Assembly (NCBI GenBank): GCA_947685225.1
Contig: CANTUV010000010.1
Span: 2,294,001-2,358,000 of the forward strand
Direction: 5' to 3'
DNA: 64,000 bases
Origin: Garcia nutans
Taxonomy: Eukaryota > Streptophyta > Magnoliopsida > Malpighiales > Euphorbiaceae
Shown: one piece after another, positions 1 to 13,999 of the stretch
Numbering within the stretch: the first letter of the stretch is position 1
Layout: each line of letters begins with the position of its first letter
The notes under the pieces: model-generated
What the model was told of the DNA's origin: nothing
Database searches by the model: none
Seen by the model: the letters and a program-made list of their open reading frames with translations, nothing else
Translations under genes and position numbers: made by a program

Positions 1-2990
1 ACACTGATTGTTCGTGTTTTCACTAATTGTCGAATAACAAATTCATACTCATTGGCAGCCTCCTCTGCTGATACTGAATCATTGATAGAATGCACGCGAC
101 TGGGTACAATGGGCACCTAAAAAACATTCAAGCACGTAATGCATCAAATAACCAAACAAGAGAAGCAAAAACTGGTAGAATCAATTCACCTATTCAGCTC
201 AAAGCCTACAGCCAAAAGTATCAATTACTAAACTAGAATTTTTATGTTTGAAAACAGATATTTTCCTGGATTACAACAGACTCAATACAGGCCCTAATTT
301 TACTTTTTCCTTTTTGAAATGTTATATTTTAATTTAAACAGTTGACGGATTAACATGCATGGCAATCTATTTCCTTCTAAAGTGACTCTGACTGCGGTAC
401 CTACATCCCAAAAGTAAACAGACATCAAATCCCTTGTACATTCTTATGGATAACTAGAAATAGAATGGCAAACAGAAAAGCTATTTTACGCAATGCACTC
501 AATCTGCCCCACTTTTCTATTTCCTCCTTGGTTAGAGGATTGCATAATTTCAAAAAAGGATACATGTTTTTACTTTTAGGGTAAAATTCTATATAGGAAA
601 TTCATAAGATAGCGATAACATCTAGGAAACATAGGAAAGTTGCACCAATGAATTTGCACAATATGGAAACACATTCCATCTATATCAAGCTGGTTGTTTA
701 AATCTTCTGAACAACCTCATAAACAGCATTCCCACCAACGAACGGAAAGCGAAACTCTCCAAGTAATATATCTTCCCCATTAAGCCTAGATGTTTCTTAA
801 AGTCTTTGTAATTGCAACAAAAGAGACAAAAAAGGAAATACGATATATACTAAATGTGGCTTTCAGAAACATTATATTACGTGGTCTAAATGTGTGAAAG
901 ACACCTAATCACAAATTTTAGACACTTAGCTGAATAAGCATCAAAAGCTAAAAAGTCAACACTCAACAGTGAGTTTAAATTATTAAGCTTATTTGTAACA
1001 GGGAATTATTCAGTGTGTTAACTGGCAAAACATCTTGCCTATTAGGTTACAAGAAGGGAATATTCAACTCAATGGAGAGTTTGGGTGCACTTACTTGAGC
1101 ATGAAAACTTAATTTACTAGCAGTAAAATTCTTGTCAGATTAGTGCAATATGATGGTGAATCTCCTTCTATTAGCCTACTGGCTGAGCCTTCTCAAACTA
1201 GAAAAATGCCCATTAATTATCTTTTGCAGAATAGTCCTATAAGACAAAATACAGCCAAAATAAAAATAAAAAAAATCCCAGATTCTTTTAAAACTAACTA
1301 GTCACTCAAACTCTGAATTCAAAAGTTTGATTCTGTTATTATAACTGTAATTTTATGAAGTTCTGTGTGTATATATATATCCTTGGAAAATGGATCAAAT
1401 TCAACAAACAATTCTAAGGAAATTCAGTAGAACATCTTTATTCACAGCGAAATGTATGTGTTTGAGAAGATTATGTGGAATATCAAAGACAAATACAGAA
1501 AAATTTCATGAGTTCTACCCAACTTTTAAGTGATAACAACGGTAAACTGGGATAGTATTAGCCAAGACAAAAACATTTCAAGACAGTTTCCACAATTGTT
1601 CACAGTACACATGGTGGTCTTCATGAATAGACAGACTCAACAGTCATACTGAAGGCAACAACTAGGTCAGAAAATAGTGCACCAATAATAACATTAAGTT
1701 GAAGACATGAACATACATAAGAAAGGTTGTTAGTCATGTTAGCCGAGTAGGTGATGAATTATAAGTGCAAGGATACGACGGTGATTACAGGTCTACAAGT
1801 TGGAAAACATAAAACTTATTCAAGAATTTGCACAGAAATCCTATGCAGTTGGCATTTAAAGCTATTTGGAATTGGGTCTTGAAAGTAGTATAGCATAAGT
1901 GTTCATAAAAATCACAGATGAGTAATACATCAGAAAACTGCTCTAGTTAGGGGAAGAATATATCATGTATCTAGTTATTTCACTGTGTTCATAGTAAAAG
2001 TAGCCACTGCATCAAATGGCTGCAGGAGGCAACCAGAAAATTGTTGGCTACAATCTACCCTCTAGAAGCTAAACTCCTTGATACACATCTTTTTTCAGCT
2101 GTGAAATTTAGTGAGCTTAAATGGTAAATAGGTTGAAAAGAAGATAGATAATTTCAATGAAATTAAAAAAAAAAAAAATCCAGCATTAAGCAAGTCTACA
2201 TTGTAAAAGAAAAAACACACTGAAATGGGAAATTGTTACTTATTAAATGCAATTTCACAAGATCTAATTGCATATTTGATTAAGCACCAAAAAAAATGAA
2301 GAACAAGCATATGAAGTTGTTATGGGAGAAACTGGAACCAATTATAAATCAAATATGGCTACAAAACCAGTTTTGAAAGGTAGATTGTATTAATAATGAC
2401 CCATCATTAAAAGCAGCGCATCAACTTATTTAACAGGAAAGCAGGAGGAGAATTCCTATTTTCTTAAGAGCATGAAGAAAAGAAAACAAAATGCTCTTAA
2501 TGTTTGAAAAGGCAGGCAACTGAAATAGTGATAATAACATATATGTAGATAGCAAAAGCAATAAAACATTTATAAGAGTAAAAAAAGAAACGCAAACCTT
2601 GGACAAAAGGCCATCCTTTGCCAGCTTATAATTGCTATCAGCATGGTTTTTTGCCACCACACGTTCATCCGCCCAAAATATATCCCATTTAGCCCAGTCT
2701 ACCGTCTTGTCATAAGGAGCTTCACACAGTTTTCTGATGCGCAACAGAAGTTTAAACAAAAACAACAGAATCAAAAAAATTCTGAAAAAAATAAAACAAA
2801 AAGGAGGCGATTGATACCCCATTAAGCCAATGAGAGAACCACCAGATAAGGCAATGGCAAAAACACCCCTTTCCTTCACAGATGACTCGGATAGTTCAGC
2901 AATATAGTCTGCCAAATCAGTGCCAAGCTCATGTAAATTTTCATGAATCCTCAACTCTCCTCTATCTTTATGAACCCTAGAAAGAGCCAT
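1..2990 (-). CDS. 6-phosphogluconolactonase, 5' part (3' end beyond the window)
   Basis: The enzyme hydrolyses 6-phosphogluconolactone to 6-phosphogluconate in the oxidative pentose phosphate pathway. Three coding exons are visible on the minus strand: 2818-2990 (ATG at 2990), 2598-2733 and 116 down to the window edge. All borders are GT/AG and the codon phases fit (57 codons plus 2 bases, then 1 base plus 45 codons). Exon 1 encodes the family's SGGS phosphate-binding motif (FAIALSGGSL). Exon 2 encodes KWDIFWADERVV and HADSNYKLAKDGLL, hallmarks of 6PGL/SOL proteins. Exon 3 encodes VPIVPSRVHSIND and SAEEAANEYEFVIRQL. Exon 1 shows no obvious plastid transit peptide, so a cytosolic isoform is likely. 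Intron 2 is long (about 2.5 kb). Which of the plant PGL paralogues this is cannot be said. Confidence 0.9.
117..2597 (-). other. intron 2 of the 6-phosphogluconolactonase gene
   Basis: A 2.48-kb intron that starts with GTTTGC on the minus strand and ends with an AG next to exon 3. It is AT-rich, with short A and T runs and a short TA repeat near 1368. I see no second gene or recognisable transposon in it. Confidence 0.7.
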
Positions 2991-4044
2991 CCTTTAAACA
3001 AGAAGTTTAGCAGCTCCATCATCAACGAGTTTCAACAAATGCAGCGCATATACAAATTTATAGTCAAAGGAACAAACAAATCACGCACTTTTTAGCATCA
3101 ATACTAACTAACAGAATCAACAATAGGAGGACAAACTGGCGAGTAAAAGAAAGTGGGAGAGAAAATTAATAGCCACCAATTATCAAGGGAATTCAAAGCA
3201 AACAAACATCAAGAATTGAGATCGCTATCTCCCTACAACGTAAATGAGCTAGAATTAGAACAATTGAGTTCCCCCATATAGAATTCATGAAGCAAAAATC
3301 ATAAATCATAAATTTCTTCTCAAGGGATATAAACAGCAAAAAATCAGAGTACACATTTGAATTGAAACTGGCAATATTAATAGCAATTCAACTAATTAGC
3401 AATGATCATTGTAATTGAAGTGTATATATATACACACACACACACACCTAAAAAAAGGATATTTACCAAACACACAAAGAATTAAAACTAAATCCACCAG
3501 ATACATTTTAATCAGGTGGATCTCACAGAAAAAATAAACATACCCAGATCACAAAACTATCTAAGAATTCACGCCCATTACACCGATGATTAAAGAATAC
3601 AAACATGTAGAAGGAATTATCCACCAAAAGAGAAGGGGGAAGAAAAGAAAAAAAAAGCTCATGCAACCTAATTGAGAAGTTAGTTGAATATGCAACAAGT
3701 AGCAGCATAAAATACAAGAAACCAATGAAAGAAATGCTTACAGAGAAGTAGGAGAAGAAGAAAGATGGTTCGACAGAGAAAAGCAAAGAACAAAAAACTG
3801 ACGAAAATGGAAGGTGGGTATGAACACAAACACGAAATTGTTATATAATGTGCATATACATACATGAATTATTAACATTATATAATAATAATTAAATAAA
3901 TATATAAATAAATACTTTAGCTTAATCCATTTACTGATTATATAATAAAAACTCTACACACAAGAAGTTGAGAAGAAATTATTTTACCTTCTGGGCTTCC
4001 ACGTGCATCCAATGTTCGTGACAAAACACACACACAAACTCTCC

Positions 4045-4075
<31 letters not shown>

Positions 4076-4440
4076 CGATGGAGTCAACAGATAAAATTGG
4101 ATAGAGAAAGAAACTCTAATAAAAACAGAAAAACAAAAAAACAAAGAAAGTATGAGAATGCTAGATCCTCTGCTTACTACAAATCTCTCTTGAACTCAGA
4201 AGATAAATGCAATCAGTGTTGTTGAGAAATAAAACAAGAATTAAGAAAATAAAAGCTGGGTTTTAGTCCTTGATTAAATTTATAAATTGGGTTTTTTTTT
4301 TCGGTTTTTATTGTTGTTGGGATACAAAGGCCATAAGAAAAAGCAGAGAAAAGCAAAGAAAGAGGAAGGGAGAGAGCAAGAAACAAAGTCTTATGAGACC
4401 AGCCAAACACCTGTCCAAATCATAAGCTGACATATGTTCC
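2991..4440 (-). promoter_or_regulatory. upstream region of the 6-phosphogluconolactonase gene
   Basis: This holds the 5' UTR and promoter side of the minus-strand gene. It contains two microsatellites: TA followed by CA repeats near 3423-3447, and CT followed by CA repeats at 4039-4074. It has no credible coding exon. The transcription start cannot be placed. The small open frames here are AT-rich and resemble no family. Confidence 0.4.
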
Positions 4441-4616
4441 AATTAGGACTTTTGTCTTATAATACTAAGATTTATTTTATTTATTTTTATTTTATTTTTT
4501 TAATTTTTACTATCTATGGGCTATTGGGTTTTTAATTTTTTGTTTCTTATTCTTTGTTTTTAATCTAATTCTAAATTTCTACTCAAGTAGAATAAAATTT
4601 TACTTGAGTTGATAAG

Positions 4617-5250
4617 CTCTCTCTCTCTCTCTCTGGGTTTCGTTCTCTCTTCTCGATAGCGATAAATACCGTTTTAATATCTGATCTATAGAAATTTTCT
4701 ATAGTTCAATGGCTTTTCTATGGTGGTGGAGCATCCATAAACATTATCTCCACCAATGAAATCGGTATCAGGTTTCAAGGCGTATGGTTTTTTTATTTTA
4801 TTTATTTATAGAAAAATATCATTCTTCCTCAGGGTATTTACAAGCTTCGATGATATATTTTCTACCCCTCATGACCCGTTGCTCGGCGCTTCTGCTCTCT
4901 GACCAATTCTTCTTTCAGCTCGCTGTAACTGACTTATTTGAACTGTTTGTTCAAGAGTCCCAAGTTTGGCATTTGTGGCTTTTCTTCCCTTCATCTATTC
5001 TAAAATCTAAGGTTAATTGGGACTTTAGATGTTTATTGTACTTTGGAGATGCTGCTCTCTTTGTATCTGTAAGCCTCTCTATTATTTTAGGCCATGTCTA
5101 TGTATGGGGGTTTCTTTATTTGAAATCTTACTTGTAATTTTTAGACAAATCTTGATATTTTTCTGTATTTCTTGTCTTTATTCACCAAGGCTAATGTTTA
5201 TGTTTTCTTCTTACTTAATAAATATTTCTACTTCTGATAAAAAAAATTCT
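4617..5250. other. less AT-rich intergenic island, unidentified
   Basis: The stretch begins with a TC microsatellite (4617-4635) and is followed by about 550 bases that are clearly less AT-rich than their surroundings. They end in an A-rich stretch near 5240-5250. The plus-strand frame at 4784-5137 stays open for 117 codons, but its leucine- and phenylalanine-rich product matches no family I recognise. It could be a 5'-truncated retroposon tail or an old pseudogene. I do not call a gene here. Confidence 0.25.
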
Positions 5251-5332
5251 AATCAAATTATTATTAAATTAAAAAAACTCTCTCTCTCAACCTTTTATTT
5301 GCTTTCTTATAAATTTTCTTTCCAAAATAGAG

Positions 5333-5767
5333 GTGCATAAATTTTTTAAAATCGACTGGACAGAAAAAATTTTGTTCAGATTTAATTAATTTATAGTATA
5401 TATTTAAGTAAAATTGAATTTATATTTTAAAAAAATTTAAATTCGATGGATAATCGCATTAAAATTTATTTTTTTATTTAATATGATCGAAAAATAAATA
5501 TTATATATATATATATTTATAACATACAGTATATAACTCATTTCAACTAAATTAACCCATAAATTTATATATACATTATATTATATATATTAAATATGTT
5601 TATAATATAATATATATATATAACTGATTTAATTCGACTGAATTTAAATATATAAGGATGGATAGAAAATAATATTTTTTAGATAAAAATTAGTTTAAAT
5701 TTTTAATATTTAATTAAGTTTAATCAAATTAAAATATATTTTAATCTCCATGGATGCCCACCTATAG
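5333..5767. mobile_element. degenerate non-autonomous hAT-like fragment
   Basis: The left end reads TAGAGGTGCATAAAT and the right end, read from the other strand, TATAGGTGGGCATCC. This resembles the TAGRGGTG-type ends of plant hAT elements. The interior is AT-rich and non-coding. No clean 8-bp target-site duplication was found, so the call is weak. Confidence 0.3.
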
Positions 5768-8439
5768 ATAATTTACTTTTTTTTTTTTTTGTATGTTACT
5801 CTGTCTGTGTGTGTGTGTATTTGAGGTCTCACACTTTACCAACCATATTTTCTTGAATCTTGTCCCATATATTCTTCCACTACCTACAGGATCATATATT
5901 AAATGTAATCCTCTACTTTGGATTATGAAATGTTGTACTTTAAGGTAACCATTGATATAATATGGACGGTCCTAATCATTTCTGATACTTATATATTCAA
6001 TATAAGTAAGATTATTAAATTCTTTACATCCCAATGATTCTTGATAAAATATGTTTTCTTCGATCACAAAAACACATGCAGCCCACATATATCCATTGAT
6101 GTTTTCATATGAAATTTATTAATGTTACTGAAATTATCATTTTATAAAATTAAAAAATAAATAAATTTTTAATTAAACTCTTATTATTATTATTATTTAA
6201 TATTATTATCATATTAATTAATTCATTAAATTCTCACTTTGTTATTAAAACTTTATCATCTAAAAATTAATGAGTAAATAGATTATTTAGAATAACTTTT
6301 TATAAAATGAAAAGAATATATTATTTTCTTTCCATTAAAATTATCACTTTTATAAAAAAATTATTCATCTTAAATTATCAATTTATACAATAAAAAATTA
6401 ATTAACTTTTTTCAATGGTACTTTTATTACTAATGATTTAATTAATAAAGTGAAAATATAGTATTAATGAATTAGTTAAGAAAATTTTAGTATTAATGAA
6501 TTAGTTAAGAAAATTTTAGTCGATTTAAAATAATTTTATATAATATTTAGAGAATTTAATAACTTTTTAATAGATATATATGAATAGGATATAATGATTA
6601 TAGCATAAACAGAGAGAATAATAATTATTTTAATACTTGTTTATAAAAATTAAATGCGACAGTTTGAGTAGAAAGGAGTGAACAAAATTTTCTTTATTTC
6701 GATAATTTAAAAAATTTAGAACTAATACGGTGGCAGAGTATGTAAATATACAAAGCAGTAGTATTTATATTGGATGATATTGTGAAAGTTGGAAAGAGTT
6801 TACATGCCATTTTAATCTTTTGGATGTATTCCATATTTGATATGAACAAACTTTAAGTGATGATAGAAAGAATTGGTATTGAAGAAATCATGTCGGTTCC
6901 CGTGGTTTTGCTCTCAGCCTTGAAGAATAAAAATAATAATAATGATCGATCAAGAGAGACGAAGGTTTGGAATCTCACCCTGTCATCAAATATCAATAAA
7001 TAGTAACAAAAGAAGTGAAATTTCGTTTTATAAAAATTAGACTTTAGAACCCATCATGATGACAAATCAAAGAGTGTTTCAGGAATCTTAGCTTTTTCAA
7101 AACCCTGACATTTTGATGTTTTGAGGTGAAGAAAGGACCCCTCAAACCAAACCATTCCTTGGCCTTCCTCCAATAACGAATCCAAAAAATATTAATTGAA
7201 ATTTATATAATGAACTTAAATATTAAAAAATAAAATAGTATTATATTTATATATAAATATAATAAAAATTAAAAATTAAATATATTAATAGTTTTTTACT
7301 CGTTTTATAAAACATTATGGCAAAGGATAGAAAGTGAGGATATTATTGTTATTGAATGGTAAGAAATTTTAATTATTTAATAAAACTTCTTTTAGACTAA
7401 TTAGAATTTTTAGTTGTAATTTAAGGTTGTATGATCTGTATTTTTAATAAATCTAAAATTATTTGGATCCATTTTTTAAATTTTAGTTTAATTTTTTCTT
7501 TAGTTGTGATTCATCTTTTATTTAATTGGAGTCCATTTTTTTCTTTTATTGGGGTCCTGTAATGAAAAGTCTACCACTTCTATTTTATTTATATCAAAAT
7601 TAGTTAGGGTATATGGACTCCATTAATACAACATTAAATCTGTCACTACCTCACTCCCTTCTACTTATTGGGATCTTTATAAAAATACCAAAAATAAAAA
7701 TAAAAAAAATTAAATTTATCATATTTTTAAAAATATTTTTAAATTTTATAAGAATTTGTGATTATTTTTATAAAAATATTAGATTTACATATTTTATTAT
7801 GTATTTATTATGAGTTTAGAAATTTACGTAATTTATTATGAATTTATGGTAAAATAACTAAAATACTCTTCTTGATTGAAAAATTTTTATAAAAAAATGA
7901 TAGAGTGTAATTTTTTCCTCCTTAGTTCTAACTTTAACACTAAAAACAAACACTCATCTTCCTCTCAAATTTCACTTCTACTTACAGCTAGCTACTTCTC
8001 TTAGAGCTACGTACTTTACTTCAAGAAAATGGGGGAAATTAAAACAAGCATTTTTCCTTACTACATATACATGGTAATTTCACCTTTTACTATATATATA
8101 TATATATATATAATAAACTCATTCTACATCTAAAGGTTATAAGAAATACAATAGGTTTATAACTAACAAGATAATCCAATCAAAATAGCCTAGGTTATTT
8201 TGTATTGTTTGTTTTTCAATTAATTCATCTTTTAACTTAATTGCACCTTAAATTAATTAATATAAATTTTTATTATATTTATATTCAATACTTTTTATTA
8301 AAAATATTTACTAAAAATTTCATATTAAAATAAATGTATAATAAAATATACATATAAATTTATATTTTTACTAAAAAATTATTTTTTCAATTCTTTGGAG
8401 TAGGAGGGAATAATTTCAAAAAAAAATATTTTTGATTAA

Positions 8440-8612
8440 CAATTAACAAATTGATTAGAACTGACTAACCATTAACTGAACGAAAATCAAAATACTCCAA
8501 TTTTTCTAACCTAATCAACCAAATAATATACGATTGGTTAACCAAACTAAGATGTTCGATCGATTAACTAAACACTCAATCGATTAAACCGATTAAATAC
8601 CCACCTCTATGT
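8440..8612. mobile_element. right-end fragment of a hAT-like repeat
   Basis: The segment is rich in TTAACCAA and ATCGATTAA motifs and ends in ACCCACCTCTA. Its complement (TAGAGGTGGGTA) is typical of non-autonomous hAT ends in dicots. A partner left end was not found. A related-looking segment lies at 30540-30990. Confidence 0.3.
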
Positions 8613-11529
8613 ACATGTAAAATTAACACGTAAATAGATAAATTAAACACATATTAATAATTTTTATAGTCTAAGATTTTATTTTTAATTTTATTGACAT
8701 ATTCATCAATAAAGTTCATAGTTTTAAATTAATTCTATAAATAATGACATAGATTTGTGTTACTCGTTGATAATTGCAATAAATATATATAATTAATTAT
8801 ATAAGATATAATTAATTATTTTTCAAGCTCTAGCTATAATTTGATAAAAAAAAATTTAGGTTTTTTGTGTAAATAATATATTCTTTTCATAAAATAAAAA
8901 ATATATAATAAGTTAATTAGCAATTCAAATATTTATGTGCTAGAGGAACAATATTAAATTATAGTGAGAAAATTACACCATCCACTATTTTTTACAAGTT
9001 TTTTTTTATCAGGGCATTTTTGTCATTTTGCAATAAACTCATATAAAATGATAATTAACTAAATATTCATAAACTCATAATAAACATATAATAAACTTAT
9101 AATAAACTCAAAATAAACTTATAATAAATTTTCTAAATCTGGTATGTTTGTAAAAAAATTATAAATTTTGGTAGATTTGTAAATATTTTTAAAAAATGGT
9201 AAATTTAAATTTTTTTTATTTTCTGATACTTTTGTAAAGATCCCAATTATAGCACCAAATTTCATTATTAAAAATTGATCTCCTTGAAAATAAAAGCATA
9301 TTAAGGTTGGATATTCTTAATTATCGATGTCATTATTTCTCTTGTACATTCGTAGATTTGATTCTTCATTCTTTAAATCCAAATATATAACGTAGTCAAG
9401 TTTAGAGCAAAATTTTAGTGCGTCCCAAGTCCCCAACATGCTTTTGGAATCTGAAGTTTATCTTATAGATAAGTGATTGCTTCAATAAAATTCATTAGTA
9501 TCTCAATCTTGCTTTCACTTATCAACATGCTTTTCACAATAATGAGTTCTTTAATTGCTCATTGTTCAAGTAGATGTTATTCATTGCAATATAAATCATT
9601 CTTTATCAGAAAATAATAATACTCAAATTAATTAGTGGTGAAAATAATAAAATAGAGCTGATTTAGGAATATATGAATAGGGAATATTAGTTTAAGGTGT
9701 GTTCGGGACAAACAAAACACGTTTTTTAGATTTTTTTAATTAAATAAAAACTGTTTTGACTTAAATGTGGAATTCATAAAATATAGTTTTGAAGGTTTTG
9801 ATTTTGAAAAAAAAAATTTTATACCAGTAAAAATATTTTTTTAATATAAGACATTCTATATTAATAGTATTTTTCTCTTTTCTTTATTGTAAAAACAGTT
9901 TTTGACATTTTTCTTTTTTAAAATTTTTTATTTTTAATAATTAAAATTTGAATAATTATGATATATATTTTAAAAACTATAAAACAAAAACTGAAAATAG
10001 TTTTTAATTTAAAAAAAAATCAAAACTAAAAATCTACAATCTAAATATGAATACAATCTTAGATTTAGGGTTTAATGTTTTGAATTGGATATAATTTGAT
10101 GAGGAAAAGCTGTTGTGGTTGTCGTTGGCATTGATGATAGAAAAATTTAACAAAAGAAGCTGTTTAAGAGGTTTCTAAATTAACTAAAGAGAATGGGATA
10201 AGAAACAAAACAACCAAGTGTAAAAATACATAAATATGAATATTTCAATTTAAGGTCATTTATTATTATTACTTCCAATTATATATCCTTTACCTTTAAT
10301 ATATCTATGATTAATTAGTCATATTATTTAAAAAAAATTAATGCTGGCTAATAGTAAAAGAAGCACTAACACTTAATTGTTTTTGCCAAAACTAACAGAG
10401 ACTATAATTTAATAATGTTTATAAACAAAAGTAGCATATAAAATGATAATGTTTAAAATCTTTGTGAATATATAAGTTTTTATTTGAAATTTTAATGTAG
10501 CCACTTGTGCGTGCGTGTATGTGTATATAAAAAGAGTAAGTTGGTAATATTATTAGATGTTAATATATATTAATAAAATGTCAATGGTGCTTCTAAATAT
10601 TTATAATAATGTTACTTTTGAATTGGGATTAAGGCTTAGATGAGTTGAGTTGAATTGAGTTACTTTTGACAATATGATCCAAGTAATGTAAAAAAAATTA
10701 TGTATAACTAAGAAGAAACTAGAATTATAAAAAAAAAAAAAAAAAAAACTCTCTCTCTATATGTATAGTTCAGCAATTGAAAAAACAAAGAGAGAGAGAG
10801 AGAGAGAGAGAGATCATATTAATTCCATTATTTACGCCTGTCAAGTTGTATTTTAATAGCCTAAGATCATTATAATATGAATATTAAATGTGTCTTCTTG
10901 ATAATATCGTATGGATCTAATTTCTCACTACTATAAAGGTTTTTATTTTATTTGGTTGGGAGATGAGAAATCTTATTATTTAATGAGACTATATATTATA
11001 TATTATTGGCACTTGCATATATCTCAATGTAATTGTTAATTAATTATGAAAAAATGTGGGCTTTTATTAGAAGATAAAAATGGTAAGAGGTCCTTTTCAT
11101 AATTAAGGAGAATAAGTTTGTCCAAACATCATATGATAGATTAATTTGCTATAGACTAGACCTCTAGTAGAAAAAGAGAACCAAGTAGAAATAGTTCTTC
11201 AAACATGAGATATTGAATATTACTATATCCGTCATATTTAAATTATCTAAATTATCGTCTTTAACTTATATACACATATTAAGAAAATTATTAAATTTTT
11301 TTTAATATTATATAAAATAATTTTAAATAGACTAAGATGTCATTTATTAACTCATTAATATTAAAAATATTCTGCTCTTACTTCATTAATTAACTCATTA
11401 ATAATAAGGGTAATTAAAAAAACTAATTAATTTTTATTGATTTTATAAAATAATTATTGTAATAATTTTTTTTACAAAAATAACTATTTAAACAGAACGA
11501 AAGTAATATTAGTTTAGTATGTATAAATT

Positions 11530-11537
11530 GGAGAAAT
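11530..11537. repeat. left target-site duplication of the hAT element
   Basis: GGAGAAAT, identical to 16724-16731. Confidence 0.85.
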
Positions 11538-11793
11538 CAGGGCTGGTCAGATTTATACAACCCGCCCGAACTAAGGTAAAACAGGTGGGTGCAGTCTGAT
11601 TATACTCTGAAATTGGATTGAATCGGGTGGATGATGGTTAAAGTTGGTGGGTTCGGATGGTCGATCGGGTCAATGATTTTTATTTCGTTCAAAATTGAAC
11701 TCGACTAATATTTTTAAATAAATGTATTTTAATATTTATACATACTAAATGACTTCGTTTTCCATAGGGGAAAATGACGCCTTCTGAGATGGG

Positions 11794-12060
11794 TATATAA
11801 GGATCCTTAACTGGCTGAAGGTGATGCCCTAGCTGCATTAACTCATTTCTCCCCTCTCTCAACATTTAGAACTCTCTCGATTCTTTGGTTTTCCTCTCTC
11901 GTCTCTCTCAATTCTCTGGTCTTTTTGAGAGTTCTTCTTCCTCTAGTCTCTCTGTTTTCTCCCTCTGTCCATCTATGTTTCTCGGTTGGCCTTTCTTCAC
12001 CTTCTTCAATCATCTGTAACTATATTTCTCCATTTTTTCCTTTATTTTCACATAGCAATA
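11794..12060 (+). promoter_or_regulatory. probable hAT element promoter and leader
   Basis: A TATATAA box at 11794-11800 is followed about 60 bases later by a long CT-rich stretch (CCCTCTCTC, TCTCTCGTCTCTCTC) typical of plant 5' leaders. Lying just inside the left end of the element, it most likely drove the transposase. This rests on position and composition only. Confidence 0.4.
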
Positions 12061-13999
12061 GTTAATCAAAGTTGTTTTGTGGGTTCATGGCGAACACAGT
12101 CACATTTAGTCTCCATCTTGGCTACTAGTTGAGGATTTTGAACATTTTTTTTAAAAATAAATGTGTATTTATTTTTCAGTTTCAAGTTTTTAAAGGATCT
12201 AAGTTTTTTTTTCAGAGTTCTTTAATGATTTCATTTTTAGTTTTAATTTTTGTTATTAAATAAGTATTTTTTATAATAATATTTAGATTTTTTGGAAAAA
12301 ATAAATTTTTTAACTCATTCTTGACTGATTTATTTAGATTTGTTGAAAAAATTAAAAATTTTTAACTCATTCTTGACTGATTTATTTGTGTTTTCAGTAT
12401 TTTCTTTGTTAGATCAATAGATCTACCGATTACGGTAAATATATTGATATTTATTTTATTTTTTATATTTAGTTTATAAATATACGCATTTCGACTATAG
12501 TTTAGTTCTGTATTTTAGTTTTGCTTTGAATATTATTAATAATTTTGAGTGTTTAGTCAATAGAATAAGTCGATCTGCCATTGCATATCATTTTTATTCA
12601 TCTGTCCTTTTTATACTTTTGATATTTTTCTATAAAATAAATGTCAGTGCATGTCATTTCTATATAAAAATTTTGTTTGTAATTAATATTGCTTGTGCGT
12701 TTGTTTGTGGTTAATATTTATGTATTTAAATGAGTTTTTTTTTTTTGTAATAATATATAGACTTAATGAAAAAATAAAACTTTTTTAACCGGTGATTGTT
12801 TATTTATGATTTTCATTTACTAATTTCATTAAATTACTTTAATTTTTATATATAATTAATAAATAATTGTAAATTATATTATGTAAATAAATAAATATTT
12901 TTACAGAATATAATTATTAAATAATTATATTTATTTGATACTAATAATAGTAATAATTTGATGTAAATTATAAATCTTTTGAATAACTATTTTCAATTAT
13001 TTATATATTATTAAAATACTTTAATTTTTTGCATATAATTATTATATAATTATAAATTATATTATGTAAATGATTAAAAATTATTACAGAATATAATTTT
13101 TAAGTTGCAAAATATAATTTTTTTATTATATATTATAAATTATTTAATTTTTTATAAATTATTTTTATTTTTTTATTAAAAAAATATAATTTTGTATTTG
13201 TATTAGTAATTAACTTATATATTATTAAAATTTTAGAAACTGTATAATCTTATTGAATTAAATTAAATATTTTGAGTGTGTAAATAAATATTTTTAAAAT
13301 AGAAAATATTTACTGTGTGCATTATTTAATCAGCTAATATATATTTACTTATATTACTTTTATATATATGTATTTTTTAAATTTGTATTGAGTGTGTTTT
13401 TTTTTACACTATTTGATACAAATACGATGGCTGATGCCGATTGCTCACTACTGAAGAGTGAAGACAATCACTAATGTAAGTGGAAGTGACCGGTGGTATA
13501 TTTTTTACTTTAGTATTTACGTATATATGTTATTAATATAATAATATTTATGTGTTAATTATTTTGTTTAGTGTTTACTATATTATTCAATATGTTTGTT
13601 TGTATGCTTTTTGGTATAATTGTTATGGTGTTTTTATTTGGTTGTTGTAAATTTGCTGATATTCCACAAATTTTATAATTTGTAATGTTATTTTGTGTAT
13701 TTGTATGCTTTTTGATACATGTTGAATACAAATAGTCAATTATTGTGTGGGTAGAACTTGGTTTGATGCATGACCAACTTCAACGAGGGCTTAATGTTTG
13801 GTTTATTCTAATTATATGCAATGCATATTTTAAATGTTAGGTCAGTTCAAAATTCTTATGATTATTGATATGCTAGTGTGTGAATATTTATGCTTGATGC
13901 ATGTTGATCTTAAAAGTTAATACCTGTTAGTTTGTTAGGGCATAATATAATGTCCTTTATACTATATATAGTTAGGCTAGTGCTGCTATAAAATTTCAG

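Larger units (their letters stand above)
5768..11537. other. AT-rich intergenic region without a supported gene
   Basis: Nearly 5.8 kb with no coding feature I can support. It contains TA microsatellites (8090-8112), an A run followed by short CT and GA repeats (10727-10812), and a hAT-like terminal fragment at 8440-8612. The open frames (for example 7613-7813) are AT-driven and have no recognisable domain. Confidence 0.6.

Noticed and set aside
4784..5137. 117-codon gene
   Set aside because: No domain, no neighbouring exon or recognisable promoter, and a leucine/phenylalanine-rich composition typical of T-rich DNA.
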